Translations under genes and position numbers: made by a program
Assembly: GCA_963930775.1 (NCBI GenBank)
Contig: OZ005689.1
Location: 35,914,694 to 35,978,693, forward strand
DNA length: 64,000 nucleotides
Direction: 5' to 3'
Source of the DNA: Cliona cf. orientalis
Lineage: Eukaryota > Porifera > Demospongiae > Clionaida > Clionaidae
Shown: positions 32,761-44,856 of the stretch, in pieces
How the letters are laid out: every line of letters starts with the position of its first letter
Numbering within the stretch: the first letter of the stretch is position 1
Notes under the pieces: generated by a model
What the model saw: the letters and a program-made list of their open reading frames with translations, nothing else
Told to the model about the DNA's origin: nothing
Database searches by the model: none

Positions 32761-35700
32761 TGATCTGTTAACCGATTATACGCGGAATGTGGATGACGTC
32801 ATTACCCGTAACCGCTAATTAATTTATGTAAAAATAGTGTACTAGCTATTAGTCTTTGTACAGCATCATAGAACGGTTGTCATAGCTATGAACGCTTTAT
32901 TCACACGTAGGAGTCATTGTACACCCTTCGTAGTTAGTTACTTTAGCTTCGTATGTACATATAGTACGCTATTTCTGAACATAAAAGCTTAAAAGCTTAC
33001 TTACCTCCAAACCGTCACCGTCTCAAGTCCATCTAGAACTCTTCATCTCACTTTGTCTACACAGTAAGGTAGACATAGACCTAGTCTAACTATGCTTAGC
33101 GATATGTCTGTGCTGCACGTACTGTGGCAGAAAACAAGGCTACTTCAACGCTTAGGTCGATCGTGGCCATCTCGATCTCGATAAGTAACCTCGTTAGTAT
33201 TTCCTTTCTGAAGGTCAACAAGTGACCTCGAAGCCACACTGGAGTAAAGTATTTCCTGTACTATTTACTGATTTTCAAGTCCCAGAAAGGCTCCAGCGAG
33301 GCCCTAGATTTTCTCATAATTACCTCATAGGTTGCATCATTAATTTCACCATAGGTTAAACCATAATTATCTAAAAACCACTGAAAATTGATACTGAGGA
33401 TATAATTGTTACGAACAGAACAAACGTTTCCCAGAAGTACCTGATTATATAGTCTCGTACCTACACACAGATCCAAAAAAGAGTGTGATGATGAAACGCG
33501 TTTATTCATTTTTGGTTCCAGGTGTATACGACATAATACTATATTGGTGCAGCAGTCCTCGCTCAGCTAGTTACTATGCCAACATCCTGGCATTGGCCTG
33601 TACTACCCTTACGTGTGCACATGTAGATCACATGACAATTGACTTAGGGTGTGCTGCCCAATGCCTATGCTAATAGCATTAGCAACGAAAGGAGGTCCAT
33701 TATGAAGCCAAGAGTAAGCCAATTGACAGGCCATGGGTAGCAACATCATCACCATCAGTGAAACAACGAACAGCTTTGGGCCAAGAAGGTGCAATCATAT
33801 TTGTATTGATTTATCTGGTGAGCCTAGTCCAGCAGAGCCATAGAATTTATAGGCCTTGCATGATCACCTTGAGGGAACCCATGTAAACCCCAATGTGGGG
33901 GAGCCTGACCAGCATGCTATGATCCATGAGTGCTGACTAAACTTCACCGTACCATGTACCAATGGGATCCATTTCGCCAAATTTAACACCCTAATTTAAT
34001 TCCCTGGTGGTGGTGCTTTGCATGGGTTCTTGACCACCCCTTTAGCTCACATAATATGTATAGGGGTGGTTTGAACTTACTTTGGTGCATGTATAGAAAA
34101 GAAGTGTATAGCTACACTTGATCAATTGACTGAGAGGAGGAGAGGGAATGTGTGTGTGTTTGTAATAGTACAGGGGAGATATCTAGGAGAGAGAGATCTG
34201 AATGCAAGGGTTTGGCACCAATAGTGTTCATTGGAAAGTCCCAGAGGAGGTTGGACATGCACTTGCTTGTTTTCACCCATACATGTAACACCTGCCTGTA
34301 AGGGGCACCTTCCCATGCTAGGCTGGGTGTGAGGTGCAGGTCCCCCCTCCACCTTGACCCATCACAATGGTGTTTGGTATGCAATTATGATACTGTGGGT
34401 GTGGGAAATCTTGCAGTATCCATAGCAGCAGCTGAGGGTAAAAAAATTTGCATTAATTTTAAGCAGCTTTTGGGTATAATAACCCTTGTGTTGAAGGGGG
34501 GGGGTGGTGAGACTGTACATGCTGACTTGAGCACATCAACTAAGTCGACTGCTTCTGGTGGTCACCTTTTGGATAAAAGCAATGGTGTGCAACAGTAGTG
34601 AATATAAGATTTAGAACTTGATTAGTGAGCTACATCAGTAGTTTATTTTTATCATAGAGTGGGTAGATTCTATGAGTAGGGATTGTTATAGTATTCCACA
34701 ATGTCATGCATATTATAACTAGTGGTCATCTGTGCGGGGCGAACCTTCGCAAAAGTCACAAGATTTCTTTGAAAGCACATAGGCATCTGTGGCGCAAATT
34801 CGGCAATAGCTAGGCCTGGGAAGCTACCACGACAGTGAAATATCACAGATTGCTAGTTCAACAATATTGATTACGTATACTATAGTAGTAGATCTACATG
34901 CTGTGACCACGAGTCCAAGTACCTGCTCTGAGGAGATAAGCCTCCACGCAGTCATCTTCATGCTCAGGAAAGTGGTGTCTATATACCAGTGATGTAACCA
35001 CAGCCATGGTATAACTGCCATATACCACAGCTGGCAGATAACGCGTGTATTTTTGGGCATAGCTACCATACATACGCATACACAACACTAAAAAAGAAAA
35101 AAGACAAGATTATCTCACTTGAAACGGACACAAAACCACTCTGTGTCAAGATCTTGAACATCAAACATCTGAATGTCTCAAGATCGAAGGCTGTGGTCAA
35201 TCCAGTTACAGCTATCTGACTGTTAACGCATCGTTAGCGTGACCTGTACCGTCAAATTTAGAAGCCAAAAAAACAAAGTTTGAGCTATTGACTATCCTAA
35301 AAACACGGCTACGTGTCTATGCAGTATGCTTATCTGGACGTGCATGGACTGCTGTGACTCGCGATCGATTGCATGATTGAGACTCCGCCCATCGCATCGA
35401 GCCAGCGATCTCCTGTTACCTTTCCCACCATATGCTCATTTAGTCTCGAGAGTCGCTCCATTGATACTTTACTTTTATTGCTATCAACATTTTTATTGTT
35501 CAACACCTGATCTTGCACTATGGGATTCCTGGAGCTATTCACACTGATCCAGTGCCCCCTGCTCTGCCTGATTGAGGGGAGGGGAGGTACATGCCCCCCT
35601 TGCCCTCCTGCTTCCGTTGGTATATTTATCTGTATGCAACTATCCTTTATGACACTCCCTAAGTTTAATGTGCATCTGTTCTGTGAATAAGCATGCATAG

Positions 35701-36408
35701 TAGCTCTCCTCAGTGCTTGGACTCAACATAGTCCTAGTGACTGTAATGCTACTATTACAATGAAAAGCTGAGAACTATAGTGGGCTAACCCACAAACTAA
35801 TGTAAACTTAGCCCTCTGAGCCGTAAAATTTTCATATTTTTTTTAATTTTGGCAGTTTGGTAGAGTACATACAGTGTATTGTTTTATTGAATTGTTTATT
35901 TCCGGTATATTCTTTTATTGAATTGTTTATGTCCGGTATATTTCCGGTATATTCGAGAAAATCAACACAATTATTATAATCACTTCACTTCGTACATGTT
36001 TTGGATTGGGATCCTCTACAAGTTTAGTGCACCATTAAATTTTATCGACATTGTTTTGATCATCTGCCTTCATTGGCATAATTAAATGGTAGTAAAACGT
36101 GATATTCACCTCGATAATGCTTGCTAGGTCCTTTCCATCCAGGTTATCAGATGCATGCATGGGGTGGCAAAACAGGCAAAAATATCCATTCTATCAATAG
36201 TGCCATGATCTGGTGAGGCCCAGGTTAGGCTTCGGATGCCAACAACCAGTGATACTACCAATGAGTGTTTGCGAGTTCATAGCCTGCCTCCTGGAAGTAT
36301 GCTCCAATTGATGTGCCTGCTCGTTGCACTTCTGAGTAGAACAGACAGTCCTATAGTCCTTTTGGGCTAAGGGGTATGACCACATTGGTGGTGGTCCCCA
36401 CTGGTACC
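32761..36408. other. 3.6 kb gene-poor stretch
   Basis: I see no gene I can support. An ORF of 122 codons on the minus strand (35698-35330) contains SVSMERLSRLNEHMV-like polar sequence but no family features. A GGGGTGGT-type element piece lies near 34020-34070 and a short tandem repeat at 35883-35950. Confidence 0.4.
35883..35950. repeat. Short tandem repeat, about 31-bp unit
   Basis: TTTTATTGAATTGTTTAT followed by TCCGGTATATT occurs twice in a row, with an extra TCCGGTATATTC at the end. Confidence 0.8.
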
Positions 36409-36412
36409 ATTT

Positions 36413-37092
36413 GTGACCGCATTTGGGAAAACCCTCTGTAAGGGATCCGCGCGCGATTCGTGCAATGCGTGTTTTCTAGTAGCTCAGGTCGAAATTTGTC
36501 AAAGTCCAGATTTTGTCATAATATTATGTGGTATTTGTCACATATACTTGTCGAACAACCCTTCTTCTAACTGTTGCTGTCTTCTATGGAGGCTAGTTGT
36601 GCTATACGAAGGCGAAATAAGCCTTCATTTTGACCCACCTAGTTGGCACAGCTGCCGTACCCGGAGCCCATTGCTATGGGCGCTAATTGGAGTTCTCTAC
36701 CTAGATACAGCTAGATTTATCCAACTACTGTATGTTTGCTCACCTTTTTAGCTTGCTGGGCATCTAAAAACAATTGGCTGTCGTTGTCAACAACGAAATT
36801 CAACTCTTGCTCGATCTTTACGTTCATTTCAAACGACTCCGCCCATGTCCATTTAATTAATCTCCGGGTCACGTGTAGTATGCGGAAAAGCCATATGCGT
36901 GCATAGCAACGCCTTTAGACCATAGTTTCTTGATTACTGGGGGTGTGGCGTGATCACAAAGTGCTGTATCTCCACAACGAAGCACGTGATCGGCCTAAAA
37001 CTTGAACGCGGGTTAGCTCTATGGACCATACATACATCAAACTGGATTTTCAGAAAAAATTCGTTACGGAGGGTTTTCCCAAATCCAGTCAC
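36413..37092 (+). mobile_element. GTGACCG-family small element, copy D
   Basis: Tips GTGACCGCATTTGGGAAAAC and the inverted GTGACTGGATTTGGGAAAAC. The flanks are ATTT on the left (36409-36412) and GTTT on the right. The interior matches copy A. Confidence 0.8.
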
Positions 37093-37204
37093 GTTTGTCA
37101 TTTTGCCATTTGTTTGTGTGCGTGTTTGTCTGTACCATAGAGTGTATTATATTATAATCAAATACAATGCATGATCCAATTTAATGGTAACAAATAATAT
37201 ATGA

Positions 37205-37822
37205 CATATGACCATCTACGGATCTGTATGCTATTGGCACAGTGCGCATTTCAGTACTTCAGGTCGAAAAATGTCAAAGTCCAGTTTTTGTCACATTTAT
37301 GTCAAAGAACCTTTCTCTACTAACTGTTGCCACTGCCTACAAGAGGGTAGACGTTAGTTATCAAGGCAAAATAAGCCTTCATTTTGACATACCTAGTCAG
37401 TACAGCTGCCGTACATGGAGCCTGTTGCTATGGGTGCCAATTAGAATTCTCTATCTAGGTATAGCTAGATTCATCAAACTACTGTACGTTCGCTCACCTT
37501 GTTAGCTTCTTGGGCATCAAAGAACAATTGGCGACTGTTATCAACATCGAAATCCGACCCTTGCTTGATATTTTTTAAACGGCTCTACCCAGGTCCATTT
37601 TAATTCCTTTCTGGTTCACACGTAGTATTCCGAAATGCCATGCACGTGCATAGCAGCGCCTTTAGATCGTAATTTCTCGATTATTCAGGGTGTGGCGTGA
37701 TCGCAAACAAAGCGCTGTATCTCCACAACCAAGCACACAGTCGGTCTAAAACTTGAACGCGGGTTAGCTCTATTGTAGAGCTTATCATAGAGGCATTAAC
37801 CTCAATTTTCACAAAAGAATCC
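37205..37822 (+). mobile_element. GTGACCG-family small element, copy E (degenerate)
   Basis: The body matches copy A (CTACCTAGATACAGCTAG-like and GGGTTAGCTCTAT blocks) with many changes. The left tip is worn and the right tip is missing, just before the element at 37827. This is the oldest copy by appearance. Confidence 0.7.
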
Positions 37823-37826
37823 AATA

Positions 37827-38244
37827 CCGTAAACTCTGGTTATTAAGCGCACCTCGCTATTAAGCGCACATTATTAAATTTTATTAAGTGCATGCTCTGT
37901 TCTCGTCACAAGCTATTGTTTATTAAGCGCATGCGCTTAATAGGCGTGGCGTTCTATGAACCTGACCTTGACCGGCTGGAAAGTATGTGGAGTCCAGATA
38001 TCTTTGGAGAAATGATGACCATATCATGCAAGAAGATCGAATTTCAGACAAATCGCCAGCACTCATCGTCTTGAGCCGCAGCTGTAAACGCTAAAGCTCT
38101 CGATCGATCGAGCCAGCTAGCGCTGGCGCTAGCGCGAGCGGGCCTCGCATCCATCACGTGCCCAAACGTTTGTGGGCGTGGTTATGTGCTATATAAGCGC
38201 ATATCCTTTATTAAGCGCATGGGCTTATTAACCTGAGTATACGG
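37827..38244. mobile_element. 418-bp element, ends CCGTA and TTATTAAGCGCA repeats
   Basis: TA flanks both sides. The left end reads CCGTAAACTCTGGTTATTAA and the inverted right end CCGTATACTCAGGTTAATAA. Near both ends TTAAGCGCA-type words repeat four or more times, probably binding sites for the protein that moved it. Confidence 0.75.
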
Positions 38245-38451
38245 TATGGTGGGTTTTCTGATAGCGCATGTGCAAAGGGTAAAGTAATTAGTTTTGTCTG
38301 TTGTCGTCAGCAAAAAAATTGCTAAATCTGGAGATTTGTGTCTGAGCGACTAGGAAGTAGAGCATATCCGTCGATATTGTCAAAAATTGGCTTCATTATG
38401 TTTCAAATCGTTTGGTGACATAATGAGTGTCATAAATACTGCATTTTGTTG

Positions 38452-38816
38452 CAAGGGCGGAGAACAGGTAACAAAAGTGGGGGGGCTCAGACCTTTGACT
38501 GTGATAATAGTTAGGCTGTGGGCATATGCCCACGGCCCACCTAGGGGGGTCTGGGGGCATGCTCCCCCAAAAAATTTTGGGAATTTCGACTCTCTGAGAG
38601 CGTTTCTGATGCATTCTGGCAGCAGTTTTTGGACTGATTTAGCTAGTAGCAATTTTTACTTGAGCACTGTTGCAAATATCTAGAATTATGACAGAACTAT
38701 ATTATGTTGCTGTACTTTTGTAGTATGGGCTTGTGATAAAATGGGGGGGCTCAGCCCTCCTTGTTTCCAAAGTGGGGGGGCTGAAGCCCCCCCTGCCCCC
38801 CCTATTTCTCCGCCCC
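38452..38816. mobile_element. GGGGCGGAG-ended element
   Basis: Ends CAAGGGCGGAGAA and the inverted CAGGGGCGGAGAAAT. The interior is rich in G and C runs (GGGGGGGCTCAG). Non-coding. Similar to the CAGGGGCG and CAGTGGCG elements at 48401 and 53513. Confidence 0.65.
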
Positions 38817-39279
38817 TGTGTTGGCCACGCCTATCAACACTACCCACCATATGCTTTCTGGTCATGCTCACAATCTGGTACAATATGTAGGTAAAAATCG
38901 TCAATAGACTGCTGGTGGCGAGTTCAAGCTTTGTCCGTCTCACTTCGACGCTGCAGTGCACAGGGTATGTGCTCTATAGAGCTCTAGTTTTCAGGGGGTT
39001 TCAAGTGACTTTTTTAATTCACTGAATTTTTTAATCACAAGAACTATCCTCATGTTTAAGAGGTAAAGTTGGAAGCACATATACAATCTGTAATTACTGT
39101 GTAGCGGCGCCTATGGAAGTCTGCAGTATAGTGTTTCATAATCATTGTATTTTTCTACATTTTGCAGCCAATAGCAGATTGAGAGCCTATATTGCTACAA
39201 TGAGGACCCAAGACACATTTACTGAACATCAGATACCCTGATCAAACGTGTTTCAAAATGTCATGAAGTTCTTTTTATC

Positions 39280-40010
39280 TCAGGAGATTATGCAAGAAAT
39301 CCCCTTACATATCAAGTATTGACTACCTCCACTACCTGCACAAACATTTTCCTGGCCTATATCATCTCTGGGACGTTTCTGAGCTTTTTTGGGTCGTGGC
39401 TTAGCTATATTTGTACTCTCAGAAAGTAACGTACCAGGTACTTCTGTCCGGCCACCCCCATAGCTATTAAATCTAAAAACCCGTTTCAAAATCACAAAAG
39501 TGAAAGCAAGTGGAAGCCCTCCACCAAAGGCCCCAACTACTCCAAACCAAACACACAAATGAAAGGTTAATACCTTCTTTCAATCTGCACCATTGAAGGT
39601 TTTCCAAATATTCCATGGAGTGTAATATGCATAGTGCATAAAAATGTTACATATGATGGACATCAAGTTAACGGAACGTCTGGTAGCCCTAAGGTCAAAC
39701 AGGTACCTAAAAATGTGATGAAAGTGCATGTATACATGTAACAAGACAGGACAGGAGACCCGAACACACAGATCGCTATGGTTACAGTTACCAACACAAG
39801 TACAAGATTTATCACAATAAAACCGAGAGTGCACATCACAGGATATCTAACAGGAGTCCTCAAGACACAGAGATTCACTACACAAACACACAGTAACAAA
39901 AATTTTGAGACTTCACCAAGGGATAAGAAGAAAATGAACATGTCTAGAAAATAATTGTACTGGTTTGGGGCATTGAGTATGCTAGTGTTGTGATGAGTTG
40001 TGTATATCAT
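39280..40010 (-). CDS. Possible membrane-protein exons
   Basis: Two minus-strand frames look protein-like. At 40010-39663 there are three hydrophobic stretches (FLLLCVCVVNLCV, LGFIVINLVLVLVTVTIAIC, CTFITFLGTCLTL). At 39558-39280 there is one hydrophobic segment (GAFGGGLPLAFTFVILK), then a basic, polar tail (KPRPKKAQKRPRDD) and a stop. This could be the end of a multi-pass membrane protein with a cytoplasmic tail. The splice sites joining them are not clear and I recognise no family. AT-rich DNA alone can give hydrophobic ORFs, so this is tentative. Confidence 0.3.
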
Positions 40011-40679
40011 TTTACAAAAATGCTAGGTGTTTTGGGGGAAACAAAAAGAGGAATGTGACAGCAACTAAGTAAATTATAAATTAAACTAGCCAGTTACAGA
40101 TTAAATTAAGGAGGGGAAAAATCCTAAAGGACACTAAAAATCAAGTTAGGGTTGGGATAGACTGGTGGAGGAAATGCTAACTAGGGACTACTTTAGTGAT
40201 AAACAACCTTGCAGTTTACACAGAAGGTACCTCAACTCAAAGGATGCACAGTCCAGCAGAAGCCTTGCAAGATAGCGTTAATTATGCTTCTCTACCCCTC
40301 TCCAAGGATTGGCTCTTCTGCGGCCGCCGGCCTTGACTGCCGGAGTGAATGTTTGCAGGAAGCCCAGGAGCATGCCGAGCTGGCTGGCCTGGGCCCCCCG
40401 TTCTGCTGGCCAGACTGACTTCCAGCAGTCCCGGCCAATTTTCTGATAGCAGACAAGGGGGGCTGCCTCCTTCCGCCGAAGGCTTGGGGGCCATATTTCC
40501 ACGGGGGGAGTGCCGCCACTTCCCCTACCATCCAGGCAACAATCCCCCCAAGCCATAATAATGCAATATTAGCATATTTTAATAACAGCAAATTTTTTTT
40601 TTTTTTTTTTTGTAATAATTAATACACGTACATAAGGATTACCCAAGGGCCAACTGCATACATACATACTAGGATGGGT

Positions 40680-41723
40680 CTAACTTGCCAAAATTTTTGT
40701 ATAGTATGCCAACTCCTGTCTTGGAATCCTAACGTATCGTTGGTAAGCGTCACTTTCCCAACGACCTAAGGTCTTGATCATGCTGTCTTCCATACCTCTT
40801 GACGCGGCCGTTGTTGCTGCACCAATCCTAAAGCTATGTCCATTGAAGTCCGAAGCATCCATGCCTACAGTTTCCAACGCCTTTCTCACTGCTGCAACAA
40901 AATTCTCCCGCGTCAGAAATAATCCATTCTTCCATATGAAGAGGGGCCCAGTAGAACTTCCCCTTACTACCAGATAACTTAGAACGGCTGAGAGAGGGCA
41001 TAGCGGAAATTGCTCAGATTTTCCAAGCACTATTGTTACTCCCTGGCGAAGTTGGTCCGTCTTGGATTGCTTCAACCGAACAAAAAGCATAGAGGGGGCT
41101 GACGAACAATCCACCGAGATATCTGCAGGGGAGAGATGGATATTCCCATCGAACGAGTTAACTGTAGGACAGGTAAACTCTCCCACTCTCAAAAACCCGA
41201 AGAAGGCTAAGCAGGTCGCCGCCCACAACATCTTCGCATCCCTGACCACCGGAAGTGACTTCCATACTTCAAATACCCGCTTCAAAATGAGAGGGGTCAA
41301 AGGTTGTCTAGCTCGCCTGCCAGCCTGGCGGTGGGCCTCATCCTTCCGTATTCCCTTCAAAATGTACTCCAGCCGTGACATCTGGGGAATACCATGGCCG
41401 CAAGCAACCTGGTGGTACCTAATCGCTGAGAGGTAGGTACGGATTGATGCATAAGACAATTTTTCTTTTGCCAGAGAAGCCACGAATCCCGAGATTAACT
41501 CCTCCGTCGTGGGGAGAGGAGTTCTCCCTACTCTCACACAGTACGCCGTATACCTCTTGACTCCAGATGAGTATGTTTTCACTGTTGATCGAGCCAATCC
41601 TTTGGCGAAGAATTCATCTGCCGCTGTTTGTGACTTCAACCACTCTGGAGACAATGGATCAACATCACTTGTTATTGATATCAAAACTAACGAGCACACT
41701 GATAGGTAAATAATTAACAACAT
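40680..41723 (-). CDS. Tyrosine recombinase of the retrotransposon
   Basis: The frame begins with a SAM-like N-terminal domain (AADEFFAKGLARSTVKTYSS, then SYASIRTYLSAIRYH). The catalytic domain follows, with LAFFGFLRVGEFTC (first Arg), SFRIGAATTAASRG (the H-x-x-R-type block, here HSFRIGA) and a C-terminal YQRYVR with the Tyr. These are the family's usual marks. Such recombinases insert the circular DNA copy without making target duplications. Confidence 0.85.
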   Translation of the reverse strand: MLLIIYLSVCSLVLISITSDVDPLSPEWLKSQTAADEFFAKGLARSTVKTYSSGVKRYTAYCVRVGRTPLPTTEELISGFVASLAKEKLSYASIRTYLSAIRYHQVACGHGIPQMSRLEYILKGIRKDEAHRQAGRRARQPLTPLILKRVFEVWKSLPVVRDAKMLWAATCLAFFGFLRVGEFTCPTVNSFDGNIHLSPADISVDCSSAPSMLFVRLKQSKTDQLRQGVTIVLGKSEQFPLCPLSAVLSYLVVRGSSTGPLFIWKNGLFLTRENFVAAVRKALETVGMDASDFNGHSFRIGAATTAASRGMEDSMIKTLGRWESDAYQRYVRIPRQELAYYTKILAS

Positions 41724-41867
41724 AGTATTAGCTATTATGGACGCCTAAATAATAGAAACAATCTAAGAATTCATAGAGTCTGACTCCAATTCTCAAGAGA
41801 GACAGGCCCGAAATGCTTCTGACCATTCTGCAGATAACCAGTTTGGTCGACGATGTATCAAAACATC

Positions 41868-41938
41868 TAATAGCTCTGGAGGAATGGAGTACGGAGATGA
41901 CATCTAATAGCTCTGGAGGAATGGAGTACGGAGATGCT
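41868..41938. repeat. 36-bp tandem duplication in the retrotransposon
   Basis: CATCTAATAGCTCTGGAGG and the following bases up to GAGAT occur twice in a row, in the spacer between the recombinase and reverse transcriptase frames. Confidence 0.85.
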
Positions 41939-41992
41939 TCCGCATAAGGTACTGCCTGCCGGAAGGCTGGTATGGAGTCCCTCGATAACGCA

Positions 41993-43537
41993 TCAGCAGC
42001 TCCATTCAGGTGACCAGGCAGATGCTCTGCTTGTCAAGCTGACTGCATACCTTGCGCAGATGAAGAATAGGCACCTCAGTAAATGTGTGGCCACTGGGTG
42101 CCGGCTTGTATGTCTGTTGATCATGGCCACCACGGCGGCATTATCACAACGGCAACGAACATGCAGACTACTCATTTGCTGGCCCCACAATGCACAGGAT
42201 ACGACAATAGGCAACAGTTCCTTTACTGCAATTGGAACATCTCCCCATGATGGACAGGCTATCCATGAGAAACTGAACCAACACCGGCGGAAGTAGGCTC
42301 CACAGCCCCAAGACCCAGACGCATCTGAGGTCAGCCAAGCATTCACAGGCCGACGGCAGAGGGCCGACATTATCGACACTCCATTCCACCCTTCCGCAAA
42401 GGTTGCCCACCAACGTAGGTCAGCTCTGAAGTCATTCAACCTCATCGGGGCATCCAAGTGCATCTGACGCTTTGATAGGTCAATCATCCTCCGGAGAAAC
42501 ACCCGACCAGGTCTGACCACCGTACTTGCATGCTGCAAGCTTCCAATCAGTGATAAGAGCTCCCGCTTAGAGCATGATTTCCTCGGGATCCAGGCCCAAA
42601 GGAGTGACTTGAGGTGATGCAGCTTCGCCTCTGGCAACCTAATTTCCATTGCTGCCGTGTCTAAGACGAAGCCCAGAAACTCCATTTGAGTACTGGGACC
42701 AAAGACCTTCTCCGACATGACCGGAAAACCGAGCTGCTCACAAATATGCAGCGCCAGATCTAAGTTCCTCCTGCAGGTGTCTGAGCCTGGGCTGCCCCCA
42801 AACAAGAAATCATCAAGATAGTGAAGAACAAACTCCCCAAAATCTCTGCTCTCGTTGGCGATTATCCACTCCAGGGCATCAGCAGTGGCATTGAAAATTT
42901 TGGGAGCTGAGCGCAGCCCAAAAGGAAGGCAAGCATCTACGAGCAACCTATCCTGCCACCGCATACCCAGCAGATGCCGATCTCCCGGATGAACTGGGAT
43001 ATTTCTGTAAGCGGACTTAATATCCAATTTCGCTAGAAGAGCTCCCCGGCCAGCCCTCAGGACGAAGGCCGCTGCATCCTCTACTGATGCATACGAGAGA
43101 GAACATAGCGATGGATTGATGAAGTCATTGACACTCCTCCCCAAAGGAGCGGACAGATCGACGATTAGCCGCCACCTTCCTGGCTGACGCTTCTTGGGGA
43201 TAGCCCCAAATCTAGAAATATGGATCTCCCCACACATCGAAAGCAGTACTTCCATCACTCGCTTAGCCTCCACCTCATCCTGAAGATACTTTTGGATGAC
43301 TTCTGGGTGGAGCATAGCCGACGACATATTAGTCAATACTGACTGTAAGGTATGCCGTGAAGCACAGCATCCAATACGAAAGCCCTCACGAAGACCTCGT
43401 GTCAAATAGTCCACAAACCGTCTATCAGGGTGCTCAGTAAGAAATACCTCCCACATGGTAGGCTTCAAGGGGGACACAATGCATCTGCACTCATCTGGCA
43501 GATTTACCGCATACGATACCATCGCCTCCAGGGACAA
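41993..43537 (-). CDS. Reverse transcriptase and RNase H of the retrotransposon
   Basis: The frame holds WRLIVDLSAPLGRSVND, LLAKLDIKSAYRNIPVH, ACLPFGLRSAPKIF and VLHYLDDFLF (the YLDD catalytic box), then RNase H with AWLTSDASGSWGCGAYF and VRCRCDNAAVVAMIN. The block order and the YLDD are typical of DIRS/Ngaro reverse transcriptases. Confidence 0.85.
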   Translation of the reverse strand: MSLEAMVSYAVNLPDECRCIVSPLKPTMWEVFLTEHPDRRFVDYLTRGLREGFRIGCCASRHTLQSVLTNMSSAMLHPEVIQKYLQDEVEAKRVMEVLLSMCGEIHISRFGAIPKKRQPGRWRLIVDLSAPLGRSVNDFINPSLCSLSYASVEDAAAFVLRAGRGALLAKLDIKSAYRNIPVHPGDRHLLGMRWQDRLLVDACLPFGLRSAPKIFNATADALEWIIANESRDFGEFVLHYLDDFLFGGSPGSDTCRRNLDLALHICEQLGFPVMSEKVFGPSTQMEFLGFVLDTAAMEIRLPEAKLHHLKSLLWAWIPRKSCSKRELLSLIGSLQHASTVVRPGRVFLRRMIDLSKRQMHLDAPMRLNDFRADLRWWATFAEGWNGVSIMSALCRRPVNAWLTSDASGSWGCGAYFRRCWFSFSWIACPSWGDVPIAVKELLPIVVSCALWGQQMSSLHVRCRCDNAAVVAMINRHTSRHPVATHLLRCLFFICARYAVSLTSRASAWSPEWSC

Positions 43538-43785
43538 TAAATCATCCGTGTAGCAGTAATGACTGAATGTTATGTTCCCAACTGCATAAAGATAAGAATT
43601 CAGGAATGGAGAATGACTTTATAGCCAGCTTAGCACACACGCATGCACGCCCTCTGCTACCATTATGTTAACAGAGATAGTAACGCACTTCAAGTTCAAT
43701 ATATATTTAAAGCTGTGAACATGACACAATAAACAAATATTATGCATGAATAGCTCGCAATATTAGTTCCATTCAAACAAGCCAA

Positions 43786-44811
43786 CTAGTGTTGGGAACT
43801 CTGCACATATGTGGCCTTGCAGTCGATCATCTTGTGATCCCCACCACACCTTATACATTTGTGCTCCCTATCGCATGGCTTTGGATATCGAAAACGCTGC
43901 CCCTCGTTGTAGGAGAAGCACACCGACTTGGCAGAGCCGGAACCTTGTCCCCCAGACTGGGGAGTGCCCTCTCGGCGAAATCGCTTTTTAGCTGGACCTG
44001 ATTGCCGTACATTCTCCGCCGGCCGGCTGCGGAATGGCTCCTGCTGAGGCTCCAATGCTGAGAGAGCACATTCCGCCTTGGAGTGATCTGAGCCCATGCA
44101 CTTCGGGCAGGTAGAAGCCTCTACTCGCTGGCTGAGAAACGAGAGAGAGTAAAACATGGAGTGAAGCAGTGACCAATTAGAGCTGGGCTCCTTCTCCACA
44201 TGCTCCCTGAACATTCGATCATAGCTCATCCAACCCTTGCATCCAAATCGCAAAGCTTCCACCAGAATGGTAGAGTGGTAGGCCAGCAACTCTTGGCCTT
44301 TTTCAGGGTGCCTCTTGGCTATGATGGCCGCAAACATGTTGAAGCAAACGGACCAGGCAACGAGCCCTTTCCAATCCTCTGATAGCTCCCGCTTCTTTGG
44401 AGATTTGAGGGTGGCACATGAAGAAGTCCCACGAGATTCGGCCGAGCGGCGAGCTAATTCCAAGTTATCGGGGAGCAACTCAGACATATTTATAAACTCC
44501 CACTTTTGAATATTATTGACCACCTTCGCCGGAATTAGTGGGAATCCATGGCCGAGCGAGAAACCCTGGCCCGACACGCTGCCGCTGGAAGATGCCGACG
44601 ACTCCCCTGACAGAGCAAGGGCTCCGGAGGATGTGGGGTTGGGAATAGGGCGAATCTCGCCAACTGCAGATGATGCCAAAGGATCCTCCCCAGCATTCGC
44701 AGCTGCGAGGCCCAAGGAGACCAACTCCCCTGCTGACGGCATCTCACCTAGCGGGGACGCCCCTGCAGGACAATAGAGAACGGGGGAGGAATACTCAATG
44801 GCTCGCGCCAT
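43786..44811 (-). CDS. gag-like protein of the retrotransposon
   Basis: Starts at ATG 44811 (MARAIEYSSPVLYCPAG), has a Ser/Gly-rich region and a helical middle part, and ends with two short Cys/His motifs, CPKCMGSDHSKAEC and CIRCGGDHKMIDC. These resemble nucleic-acid-binding zinc knuckles. It lies directly upstream of the reverse transcriptase frame. Confidence 0.65.
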   Translation of the reverse strand: MARAIEYSSPVLYCPAGASPLGEMPSAGELVSLGLAAANAGEDPLASSAVGEIRPIPNPTSSGALALSGESSASSSGSVSGQGFSLGHGFPLIPAKVVNNIQKWEFINMSELLPDNLELARRSAESRGTSSCATLKSPKKRELSEDWKGLVAWSVCFNMFAAIIAKRHPEKGQELLAYHSTILVEALRFGCKGWMSYDRMFREHVEKEPSSNWSLLHSMFYSLSFLSQRVEASTCPKCMGSDHSKAECALSALEPQQEPFRSRPAENVRQSGPAKKRFRREGTPQSGGQGSGSAKSVCFSYNEGQRFRYPKPCDREHKCIRCGGDHKMIDCKATYVQSSQH

Positions 44812-44856
44812 AAATTGACAACACGTCCTGCCCAGATAAAGATAACCCCTTAAATA

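Noticed and set aside
35330-35698. 122-codon minus-strand ORF
   Set aside because: No domain, no clear splice sites or neighbours; not enough support.
40278-40591. ORFs in the GC-rich end of the tyrosine-recombinase retrotransposon
   Set aside because: Several frames are open on both strands because of base composition; no protein features.
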